From: Noviluteimonas gilva
GTDB taxonomy: Bacteria; Pseudomonadota; Gammaproteobacteria; Xanthomonadales; Xanthomonadaceae
Direction of reading: 5' to 3'
Length of the DNA: 64,000 bases
Assembly: GCF_009740395.1 (NCBI RefSeq)
Contig: NZ_WOXT01000002.1
Span: 682,001 to 746,000, forward strand
Shown: positions 1 to 6,877 of the stretch, in pieces
Position numbering within the stretch: position 1 is the stretch's first letter
Layout of the letters: the number at the start of each line of letters is the position of its first letter
The notes under the pieces: generated by a model
What the model was told of the DNA's origin: nothing
The model's database searches: none
What the model saw: the letters and a program-made list of their open reading frames with translations, nothing else
Program-made: the position numbers and the translations under genes

Positions 1-933
1 AAGACCGAACGCGTGTACGGCTGGCGCCCGAATGCCGATACCGAAGTGACCGTGACCTCGGGCGCGACCGAAGCGATCTTCGATGCGATCCACGCGGTGG
101 TGCACGCGGGCGAAGAAGTCGTCGTGCTCGACCCGTGCTACGACTGCTACGAGCCTGCGATCGAGTTGGCCGAAGCGAAAGCCGTGCACGTCGCGCTCGA
201 TCCGCAAACCTTCGCGCCGGATTGGCAGAAGGTGCGCGCCGCGATCACGCCGCGCACGCGCATGCTGATGATCAACAGCCCGCACAACCCGTCGGGCGCG
301 ATGCTTTCGGCGGACGACATGCAGGCCGTGGCGTCGATCCTGCGCGACAACCCCGATGTGTTCCTGCTGTCGGATGAGGTGTACGAACACATCGTGTTCG
401 ACGGCGCGCGCCATGAATCGGTGCTGCGCTATCCCGAGTTGCGCGCACGCGCGTTCATCGTGTCCAGCTTCGGCAAGACCTATCACTGCACGGGTTGGAA
501 GGTCGGCTACTGCATCGCGCCGCCCGCGCTGTCGGCCGAGTTCCGCAAGGTCCACCAATACAACACGTTCTGCACGTTCGCCCCGGCGCAGCATGCGTTC
601 GCCGAGATGATCGAACAGGACCCGGCGCATTACCTGGAACTGGGCGCGTTCTATCAAGCCAAGCGCGACCGCTTCGCCGCGCAATTGCGCGAGACGCGCC
701 TGAAGCCGCTGCCCGTACCGGGCGGTTACTTCCAGCTCGTCGACTATTCGGCGGTGAGCGACCTGGACGACCTCGCGTTCTGCCGCTGGCTCACGACCGA
801 ACACGGCGTGGCCGCGATTCCGTTGTCGCCGTTCTACGAATCGCCGCCCGCCGGCCAGCGCCTGGCGCGCCTGTGCTTCGCGAAAAACGATGCGACGCTC
901 GACGCGGCGATGGCGCGTCTTCGCAAGCTTTAA
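1..933 (+). CDS. Methionine/glutamine-type aminotransferase, YbdL-like (5' truncated)
   Basis: Class I/II PLP-dependent aminotransferase whose first residues lie before the window; the reading frame is open from base 1. The text closely follows E. coli YbdL (methionine aminotransferase): a YGWRPNAD start of the conserved part, the SGATEA loop, the NSPHNPSG motif, SDEVYEH, and SSFGKTYH with the PLP-binding lysine at codon 475-477. YbdL-type enzymes transaminate 4-methylthio-2-oxobutyrate or phenylpyruvate with glutamine or methionine. The next gene, 17 bases downstream, is an omega-amidase, which removes the 2-oxoglutaramate made when glutamine is the donor, so the two probably form one operon. 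The substrate assignment is by family and context. The roughly 80-residue N-terminus cannot be seen. Confidence 0.9.
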   Translation, partial: KTERVYGWRPNADTEVTVTSGATEAIFDAIHAVVHAGEEVVVLDPCYDCYEPAIELAEAKAVHVALDPQTFAPDWQKVRAAITPRTRMLMINSPHNPSGAMLSADDMQAVASILRDNPDVFLLSDEVYEHIVFDGARHESVLRYPELRARAFIVSSFGKTYHCTGWKVGYCIAPPALSAEFRKVHQYNTFCTFAPAQHAFAEMIEQDPAHYLELGAFYQAKRDRFAAQLRETRLKPLPVPGGYFQLVDYSAVSDLDDLAFCRWLTTEHGVAAIPLSPFYESPPAGQRLARLCFAKNDATLDAAMARLRKL

Positions 934-950
934 CGCCGGGACCCTTTAAC

Positions 951-1757
951 GTGACTGCCATGCAAGATCTGCGCGTTTCCCTGGTGCAAGGCGACACCCG
1001 CTGGCACGACCCGGCGGCCAACCGCGCGTACTACGGCCACCTCGTCGCGCCGCTGCACGGCACGACCGACCTGGTGCTGTTGCCGGAAACCTTCACCAGC
1101 GGTTTCAGCAACGAAGCGATCGGCCAGGCCGAAACGATCGACGGACCGACGACCGACTGGCTGCGCGAGCAGGCGGCCAAGATCGGTGCGGCGATGTGCG
1201 GCAGCGTGCAGATTCGTGACGGCGATGGCGTCTATAACCGCTTGTGCTTCGTCACGCCGGATGGCGCGTTGTCGACCTACGACAAGCGCCACCTGTTTCG
1301 TTACGCGAAGGAACACGAGCGTTACGCCGCCGGTCGGGATCGCATGACGATCGAGTTCAAGGGTTGGCGCATCTGTCCGCTGGTCTGCTACGACCTGCGC
1401 TTCCCGGTGTTCTCGCGCAATCGCTACGACGTCGAACGGCCGCACGGACTGGATTACGACTTGCTGGTCTATGTCGCGAATTGGCCGGCCGCGCGCAGCT
1501 ACGCGTGGCGCACGTTGTTGCGTGCGCGGGCGATCGAGAACCTGTGCTTCGTCGCGGGGTTGAATCGCGTCGGCGTGGACGGCAACGGATTGAAGTACGA
1601 CGGCGAGAGCGCGGTGCTCGATTTCCTCGGCCAGCCGTTGAGCGAAGCCGCGGGCGAGGAGGTCGTGGTGACGACCAGCCTGCCGGCGCGCGAATTGCTG
1701 GCGCATCGCGAGCGGTTCCCGGCGATGCTGGATGCGGATGCGTTCGCGCTGAAGTAA
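951..1757 (+). CDS. Omega-amidase / carbon-nitrogen hydrolase, YafV-like
   Basis: Nitrilase-superfamily amidase. The catalytic triad is visible: Glu in LLPETFTSGF, Lys in YDKRHLF, and Cys in the PLVCYDLRFP nucleophile elbow. Residue texts such as YAKEHERYAAG and NWPAARSYAW are typical of YafV/Nit2 omega-amidases, which hydrolyse 2-oxoglutaramate or 2-oxosuccinamate to the 2-oxo acid plus ammonia. Length (268 aa) fits the family. I chose GTG at 951 because GGGA lies 9 bases before it; an in-frame ATG at 960 is the alternative and aligns slightly better with E. coli YafV. It sits directly behind the glutamine-type aminotransferase, so the pair would make that transamination irreversible, as in methionine salvage. 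Confidence 0.88.
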   Translation: MTAMQDLRVSLVQGDTRWHDPAANRAYYGHLVAPLHGTTDLVLLPETFTSGFSNEAIGQAETIDGPTTDWLREQAAKIGAAMCGSVQIRDGDGVYNRLCFVTPDGALSTYDKRHLFRYAKEHERYAAGRDRMTIEFKGWRICPLVCYDLRFPVFSRNRYDVERPHGLDYDLLVYVANWPAARSYAWRTLLRARAIENLCFVAGLNRVGVDGNGLKYDGESAVLDFLGQPLSEAAGEEVVVTTSLPARELLAHRERFPAMLDADAFALK

Positions 1758-1794
1758 GGTCCGCTTCGCCGACCCATCGGTCAAAGGGATTTGC

Positions 1795-2088
1795 ATGAAG
1801 CAGACCACCGCGTCGAACGTCGCACTGGCGCTGGCCCTCCTGGCCTGGCCGTTCTGTTTCTACGGTGCGCTGTCGCAGCTTGGCGACTTTGCACCGGACA
1901 CGCCGAGGGACGTGATCGATCGCCACAAGCTGGTCTCCTCGATCGTGCTTTCCACAGGCCTGTTCTCGCTGTTCGTCTCCCTGGTCCTGTCCGGCTTCGG
2001 CTTCTCGGGCGCCCGGTATCGCGCCGTCACGGCGATCGCGGTGTGCTTCGGGTTGCTGCTTGTCGTCGTTGCGGGGATGCTGCAGTAA
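1795..2088 (+). CDS. Small hypothetical three-helix membrane protein
   Basis: A 97-residue protein I cannot assign to a named family. It has three hydrophobic stretches, near residues 9-26, 47-70 and 77-96, separated by a short polar loop (DFAPDTPRDVIDRHK), so it is probably an inner-membrane protein. An AAAGGGA ribosome-binding site precedes the ATG. It lies 37 bases after the amidase gene on the same strand and is closed by a strong hairpin, so it may be the last gene of that operon. No catalytic motif is visible. Confidence 0.6.
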   Translation: MKQTTASNVALALALLAWPFCFYGALSQLGDFAPDTPRDVIDRHKLVSSIVLSTGLFSLFVSLVLSGFGFSGARYRAVTAIAVCFGLLLVVVAGMLQ

Positions 2089-2099
2089 TCGCGAGTGAC

Positions 2100-2131
2100 G
2101 CGCAGCGCCGGATGCGTCTCCGGCGCTGCGC
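2100..2131. terminator. Perfect 12-bp stem hairpin between convergent genes
   Basis: GCGCAGCGCCGG at 2100-2111 pairs without mismatch with CCGGCGCTGCGC at 2120-2131 around an 8-base loop. It fills the short gap between the plus-strand membrane-protein gene and the minus-strand amidohydrolase stop, so it could end transcription from both sides. There is no T-run, so it is a hairpin-only terminator by inference. Confidence 0.6.
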
Positions 2132-2137
2132 ACTGAG

Positions 2138-3103
2138 TCACGCCGCCGCGGCCTTGCGCTTTGCGAAGCGCGGGAACAACGCTTCTGCATTCCCACGTTC
2201 GATCGCATGCTGCATCGCATCGTCGAGTACCGGGCTTCCATCGAGCGCGGTGTTTTCGTACTCGACCACCATCTCCGGCACCATCGGCCAATCGCTGCCG
2301 TAGAGAATGTGACCGGGACGCGCGATGGTCGTCACTGCGGCGAGCGTCGACGGCGCGGTGGACAGCGCGGTGTCGAAGTACAACTGGTCGATGTAGGACC
2401 CGACGTCCTTCGGCGCGTGTTCGCCGTAACCCATGCGCCGGCTCAGTTCCATGCGCATCGGCAGGAAGGGGATCGTGCCGCCCGCGTGCGAGACGATGTA
2501 CTTGATGTTCGGGTAGCGCTCCATCGTGCCGCTGTAGATCAGGTTGGCGACGGCGCGCGAGGTGTCGAGCACGAATTCGACGATGCCCCACGGGATCGTC
2601 AGTTGCGGCACGATCGCGCCGGGTACGACGGTGCTCGGATGGATGTGCACCGTGGCCTTGCGGCGGTCGAGTTCCTGGAAGAACTCTTCGAACTCGGGGC
2701 TGCCCGGGTACTGGTTGCCGAAGCTCGACATGATCTGCACGCCGTCGAGTTTCAACACATCGAGCGCGTACTCGAGTTCCTGCAGCGCGCCCTGCGTGTC
2801 GGGCAGCGGCATGGCGGCGAAGGCGCCGAACGTGGACGGGTCGTCCTGCACGATGCGCGCCATGAATTCGTTGGCGTGCCGCGACCAATGCACCGCGGCC
2901 GAGCGATCGCCCCAGTAGGTGCCGGGCACCACGGAGCCGACGACCTGCGCGATGCCGTTGCGCGCCATCGTTTCGCGTGCGAGGTCGAGGTTCCATTCGG
3001 GGATCTTCGGGCCGCCGGTCCACGCCGCGCCCTGTTTGGCCAGGTAGGCGACGAACTCGGGCGGAAGGAAGTGGTGGTGGACGTCGATGCGTTGCTTGTT
3101 CAT
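2138..3103 (-). CDS. Amidohydrolase-2 family metal-dependent hydrolase/decarboxylase
   Basis: A 321-residue TIM-barrel protein of the amidohydrolase-2 (PF04909, ACMSD-like) family. Metal ligands are visible: the N-terminal DVHHHFLP (HxH), a mid-protein VHIHPS histidine, VSHAGG, and the C-terminal YGSDWP aspartate. Family members are decarboxylases or hydrolases of aromatic or lactone acids; the substrate here is unknown. The chosen ATG (MNKQRIDVHHH) puts the metal site at the N-terminus as is usual, although the frame stays open further upstream. It lies downstream of the outer-membrane protein gene on the same strand, separated by an 80-base gap that holds a palindromic repeat. Confidence 0.85.
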   Translation of the reverse strand: MNKQRIDVHHHFLPPEFVAYLAKQGAAWTGGPKIPEWNLDLARETMARNGIAQVVGSVVPGTYWGDRSAAVHWSRHANEFMARIVQDDPSTFGAFAAMPLPDTQGALQELEYALDVLKLDGVQIMSSFGNQYPGSPEFEEFFQELDRRKATVHIHPSTVVPGAIVPQLTIPWGIVEFVLDTSRAVANLIYSGTMERYPNIKYIVSHAGGTIPFLPMRMELSRRMGYGEHAPKDVGSYIDQLYFDTALSTAPSTLAAVTTIARPGHILYGSDWPMVPEMVVEYENTALDGSPVLDDAMQHAIERGNAEALFPRFAKRKAAAA

Positions 3104-3121
3104 GGCATTGGTCTCTTGATG

Positions 3122-3162
3122 TCTCCCTCCCCTGCGAAGGCAGGGGAGGGTCGGGGTGGGGT
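3122..3162. repeat. REP-like palindromic repeat, family A
   Basis: CCCTCCCCTG (3125-3134) pairs perfectly with CAGGGGAGGG (3141-3150) around a 6-base loop and is followed by TCGGGGTGGGGT. A second copy, inverted, with the same stem and the same flank, lies at 22808-22843. The repetition and intergenic position point to a repetitive extragenic palindrome; it may also act as a weak terminator. Confidence 0.65.
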
Positions 3163-3182
3163 TGCGTCGGGTGGCGCCTTTG

Positions 3183-3992
3183 TCACCAATCAAATGCGAC
3201 GCCGAGCGTCGGGCCTTCGAAATCCAGATCCGCGATGTGCCGGTCGTTGCCGAAGTCGTAATCCAGGCGGCGATAGGTGACGAACACTTCGCCCCAATGC
3301 ATCGCGTAGCCCAGGCCCGCGCTTGCATTCCAGGTGAGATCGCTCGCGCCGGTGCCGGCGTCGACGTACCAGGGCACGAACCATTGCTTGCGCTCGCCGA
3401 AATACACGCGGCCCTTCGCGCCGACGATGCCGTCCCAGCTCGAATGGCCGACTTCGCTCGATCCACTGCGCAGCGTGCCGACGACATCGCTGTTGAAATC
3501 CCAGTCGAGTTTCACCGTCGCATCGAGCAAGCGGCCGCCGGCGAACACATCGATGTTCGCGTTGTCGCGTTCCAGCGCGCGATAGGTGCCGGCGACGGTG
3601 AGCGCGAAGGCTTCGATGTCGAGCGATGCGTTCGCATACGTGCCCGGCGGCAAGGGCACGCGGCCGGCGAGGACGCTGCGGGTCCCGTTGACGTGTTGAC
3701 CGAGGTCCATCGCGACCAGATCGCCGAATGCACCCCAGCGGCCTTTGCGGAATTCGAACGTCGCCATGCCGGCGGCGTCGGTGTGCGAGATCAGTTCGTC
3801 GGCGCTGACGTACAACGCGCGTTCGGCGCCGCTCGGCAGTTGTGCATTGCCGCCGACTTTCGGCACGAAGGCGTACAGGCTGGTGCGGAATTTCCAGTCG
3901 TCGGAGGGATCGTCGAAGCGGTCCTGCGCGAATGCGGCCGACGGCAGCAACAACGCAGCGGCCAGGACGGCGAGGGAATGGGGGCGGGGCAC
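3183..3992 (-). CDS. Outer-membrane beta-barrel protein (hypothetical)
   Basis: About 269 residues with a clear Sec signal peptide ending in PSAAFA|QD, then alternating aromatic/polar strands and a terminal aromatic residue (GVAFDW), as in outer-membrane barrels. I do not recognise a named family. The start is set at the GTG at 3990-3992 because GGAG lies 8 bases upstream; a GTG nine bases earlier (4001) would put that site too close. A sigma-54-like promoter lies about 35 bases before the start and an inverted-repeat array further up. The gene follows the sigma-54 activator gene on the same strand, so it is the most likely local target of that activator. Confidence 0.75.
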   Translation of the reverse strand: MPRPHSLAVLAAALLLPSAAFAQDRFDDPSDDWKFRTSLYAFVPKVGGNAQLPSGAERALYVSADELISHTDAAGMATFEFRKGRWGAFGDLVAMDLGQHVNGTRSVLAGRVPLPPGTYANASLDIEAFALTVAGTYRALERDNANIDVFAGGRLLDATVKLDWDFNSDVVGTLRSGSSEVGHSSWDGIVGAKGRVYFGERKQWFVPWYVDAGTGASDLTWNASAGLGYAMHWGEVFVTYRRLDYDFGNDRHIADLDFEGPTLGVAFDW

Positions 3993-4024
3993 GTCGGGCA
4001 CTCCAGATGGGATGCCGTCTTCAA

Positions 4025-4042
4025 CGCACGCGCCGTGCCAAC
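4025..4042 (-). promoter_or_regulatory. Candidate sigma-54 (-24/-12) promoter for the outer-membrane protein
   Basis: On the minus strand the sequence reads GTTGGCACGGCGCGTGCG. It contains a perfect -24 element (TGGCACG). The invariant GG and GC are exactly 10 bases apart, although the -12 element is GTGCG rather than TTGCA. Transcription would start near 4014, some 20 bases before the RBS-supported start at 3992. The gene for a sigma-54 activator lies immediately upstream. Confidence 0.55.
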
Positions 4043-4103
4043 GCGTAAGTGATTGATGCGACGAGGATCGTGCGAGTTGAGTCGCCCGCCGTGGTGGCTG
4101 GGA

Positions 4104-4128
4104 ATCGCCAACTGGCGATCCATCGCCA
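4104..4128 (-). promoter_or_regulatory. Alternating inverted half-site array, candidate activator (UAS) site
   Basis: Three 7-base half sites alternate in orientation with 2-base gaps: ATCGCCA, TGGCGAT, ATCGCCA. They lie about 90-115 bases upstream of the predicted sigma-54 start point, the usual distance for an enhancer-binding protein. They also sit just beyond the stop codon of the activator gene, so a terminator role is an alternative. Confidence 0.45.
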
Positions 4129-4132
4129 ACGC

Positions 4133-5695
4133 TCAGGCCAGGCCGTGCTTCTCGATGCGCGAGCGCAATTGCGCGCGGGTGATGCCTAGCAGGCGCGCGG
4201 CTTCGGACTTGTTGCGGCCCGCGCGTTCGAGCGCGTCTTCGATCATCTGGCGCTCGGCATCGCCCAGCGATTGCGGCGCGGCGATGCGGACGATGGGCAT
4301 CGCGGGTTTCGCCGCGGCGATGCCGATCGGCAAGTGGTCGGCCGTCAGCATGCCGCCTTCGCTGAGGATCACCGCGCGCTCGATCGCGTTGCGCAACTCG
4401 CGCACGTTGCCGGGCCAGGCGTAGCCGGTGAGCGCGGCGATCGCATCATCGCTCACGCCCGCGGCCGGGCGGCCGATGTTCTGGCCGACTTCATGCAGGA
4501 AGGCTTCAACGAGCAACGGAATGTCTTCGCGTCGTTCGCGCAAGGGCGGCAGTGCGATGTCGAACACCGCGAGGCGGTAATAGAGGTCTTCGCGGAACGT
4601 GCCGTTGGCGATGGCGGCGGGCAGGTCGCGATGCGTTGCAGCAAGCACGCGCACATCGGCGCGCAACGTGCGCGTGCCACCGAGGCGTTGATATTCGCGT
4701 TCCTGCAAAACGCGCAGGAACTTCGCCTGCACGGTCGGGCTCATTTCGGCGACTTCATCGAGGAACAGCACGCCGCCCGCGGCCTGTTCGAGCTTGCCCG
4801 GATGCGCGGCCTGCGCGCCGGTGAAGGCGCCGCGGTCGTGACCGAACAGTTCCGACTCCAGCAATTGTTCCGGCAGCGCAGCGCAATTGAGCGCGACGAA
4901 CGGGCCCTTGCGCCGCATCGATCCGCGATGGATGAAACGCGCGACCACTTCCTTGCCAGTGCCCGATTCACCGGAGAGCAACACCGTCGTATCGGTCGGT
5001 GCGACCTTCGTGGCGAGTTCGAGCACTTCGCGCCATCGACGTGAGCGCCCCAGCGTGCGATGTGCGCTGCGTGCGTCGAGTTCTTCGGCGAGTGCTTGCA
5101 CGCGGCGTTCGAGTTGCGAAGCGTGCTCGCGTGCGGCGGCACTGCGGCGCGTTTCGTCGGCGAGCGTGTTCGCCAGTCCTTCGTGCGCCAATGCGAGCGA
5201 GGCGAGTTCCGCGATCACGAGCAGCACTTCGCCGTGCGCCTGCGTGAATCGCCCGGGCGTGCGCGAAACGAGCAGCACCGATCCGAGGCGACGATCGCGA
5301 TGTTGCAAGGGTGCGCGCAGGATCGCGCGATAGCCTCTTTCGAGCGCGAGGCGATCGAGCGGGTACGACAGGTCGAGTTGCGATTGCGCGTCCTCGATGA
5401 CGACCAAGAAGCGGTCTTCGTCGGGCCAGAACGCGGGCGAATAGCCGGCGCGCGGGAAGACGATGCCTTCGAGTTGTTTCGCTTCGACTTCGCCGGCCGC
5501 CGCGACCGCGCGCACCGTGCCATCGGATTCGAGCTTGACGATGCCCATCGCGTCGAAGGGCACGAGTGCGCGACACGCTTCCGCGACGGCGTCCCACACC
5601 GCGCGCACTTCCAGCGAGTCGGCGATCGCGCGTGCGATCGCGCCTAGCGCGGAGTGCAGGTCCGAGGGCGCCTGGTCGGCCATGGGCCGGATCAT
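4133..5695 (-). CDS. Sigma-54-dependent transcriptional activator with N-terminal GAF domain
   Basis: A 520-residue bacterial enhancer-binding protein in three parts. A GAF sensor domain spans roughly residues 10-170. The AAA+ domain has Walker A GESGTGKE, the sigma-54-contacting GAFTGA loop, Walker [10 protein letters not shown] and an arginine-finger region, at about residues 215-445. A Fis-type helix-turn-helix forms the C-terminus ([14 protein letters not shown]). The intact GAFTGA loop means it should remodel sigma-54 RNA polymerase. The layout is NorR/FhlA-like, but I see no strong reason to call it a nitric-oxide sensor. Two in-frame ATGs (5695, 5683) are possible; the first is weakly preferred because GGA lies 13 bases upstream. 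It is 23 bases behind the flavoprotein gene. Confidence 0.9.
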   Translation of the reverse strand: MIRPMADQAPSDLHSALGAIARAIADSLEVRAVWDAVAEACRALVPFDAMGIVKLESDGTVRAVAAAGEVEAKQLEGIVFPRAGYSPAFWPDEDRFLVVIEDAQSQLDLSYPLDRLALERGYRAILRAPLQHRDRRLGSVLLVSRTPGRFTQAHGEVLLVIAELASLALAHEGLANTLADETRRSAAAREHASQLERRVQALAEELDARSAHRTLGRSRRWREVLELATKVAPTDTTVLLSGESGTGKEVVARFIHRGSMRRKGPFVALNCAALPEQLLESELFGHDRGAFTGAQAAHPGKLEQAAGGVLFLDEVAEMSPTVQAKFLRVLQEREYQRLGGTRTLRADVRVLAATHRDLPAAIANGTFREDLYYRLAVFDIALPPLRERREDIPLLVEAFLHEVGQNIGRPAAGVSDDAIAALTGYAWPGNVRELRNAIERAVILSEGGMLTADHLPIGIAAAKPAMPIVRIAAPQSLGDAERQMIEDALERAGRNKSEAARLLGITRAQLRSRIEKHGLA

Positions 5696-5718
5696 ACGCC
5701 CGCGTTTTTCCAAACGGA

Positions 5719-6786
5719 TCAGCCGAAATACACCCGCTCCGCCGCCCAGCGCACAGGCGGCGCGGAGAGCAGCAGGTCGAAGGGCCAGTCGAAGGGCATG
5801 CGGTCGTAGGCCCAACGCAAGGCGCGCTTGGTGCGGAAGCGCGGGGCGGCGTCGATCGCAACGCTCTCGGGCGCAGGCCCGCCCTGTCGCAAGTGCGCGG
5901 CGACGGCGCGGCCGACGGTCCACGCGTGTTCCCACGATGCATGGATGCCGCCGGCGGTCACGGGCGAAACGATGCCGGCGGCGTCGCCGGTGAGGATCGC
6001 GCCATCGCGTGCGAGCGGCCACACCGGGCCGCTGCACGGGATCAGGCCCGCGCGCGTGGGGCCTGGCGTCAATCGCAAGGGAAGACCGCCGGCCTGGCCG
6101 ACGCGCAACAGGAAGGTATCGAGATCGGGCACGCGCACGTGGGCCGGATCGTGTCGCAATGCCAGGCCCGCTTGCACGCCGCCGGGGTTTTGCGCGATCC
6201 AACCGATGTAACCGGGCGCGTGGCGCTTGCTGATGAAGCAATGCAATGCATCGGGATCGGCGAGGCGCGCGTGCGGGAATTCGTATTCGATGCCGTAGAG
6301 AAAGCCGCGCACGCGACCAAGCCCGCAGCGATCGGCGACGCGCGAACGCGCACCATCTGCGCCGACGAGGTAGCGTGCGCGACCAACGCCATCGACATGC
6401 CAATGATCGCCCACGCGCTTCGCATCGCGGAACGCCGTGCCCAGTCGCAGGTCGACGCCGTGCGCGCGCAGTTGTTCGGCAAGCCACCGCATGACACCGG
6501 GCGTATCGGTGGTGAGGAAGTAGCTGCCCGGCGCGGCGAGGGCGACCTGTTTGAGATTCGGCGCGTAGAGCTGCACGCGTTCGACGCGACGCGTGAGATG
6601 CGCAGGCAACTCGCCGAGCAAGGTGCGCTCGGCGGCCTCCTTCACGATGATGCCGGTCGTGCGCAGTTTGTCGCCGGGATCGCGCTTGCGTTCGAGCACG
6701 CACACGCGCAAGCCCGATTGCGCGGCCGCGAGTGCGCAGGCCGCGCCGGCGAAACTCGCGCCGACAACGATTAGGTCATGGTCCAT
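5719..6786 (-). CDS. FAD-dependent oxidoreductase, geranylgeranyl reductase-like
   Basis: A 355-residue flavoprotein of the group that includes geranylgeranyl reductases and PHBH-fold monooxygenases. The N-terminus has the beta-alpha-beta FAD motif in a slightly variant form ([14 protein letters not shown]) followed by the acidic VLERK end of strand 2. A second FAD contact, [17 protein letters not shown], lies near residue 270 and is typical of the geranylgeranyl-reductase subgroup. The substrate cannot be read from the sequence. It is the first gene of a probable minus-strand pair with the sigma-54 activator. A 91-base gap separates it from rluB upstream. Confidence 0.85.
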   Translation of the reverse strand: MDHDLIVVGASFAGAACALAAAQSGLRVCVLERKRDPGDKLRTTGIIVKEAAERTLLGELPAHLTRRVERVQLYAPNLKQVALAAPGSYFLTTDTPGVMRWLAEQLRAHGVDLRLGTAFRDAKRVGDHWHVDGVGRARYLVGADGARSRVADRCGLGRVRGFLYGIEYEFPHARLADPDALHCFISKRHAPGYIGWIAQNPGGVQAGLALRHDPAHVRVPDLDTFLLRVGQAGGLPLRLTPGPTRAGLIPCSGPVWPLARDGAILTGDAAGIVSPVTAGGIHASWEHAWTVGRAVAAHLRQGGPAPESVAIDAAPRFRTKRALRWAYDRMPFDWPFDLLLSAPPVRWAAERVYFG

Positions 6787-6877
6787 GCGCGCATTGTTTG
6801 CGCGCGGTGCGAAGCCACGACGAAACGAATGTGAAGCGAAAACGAAGAAGGGCGCCGAAGCGCCCCTCTTGCATCAC

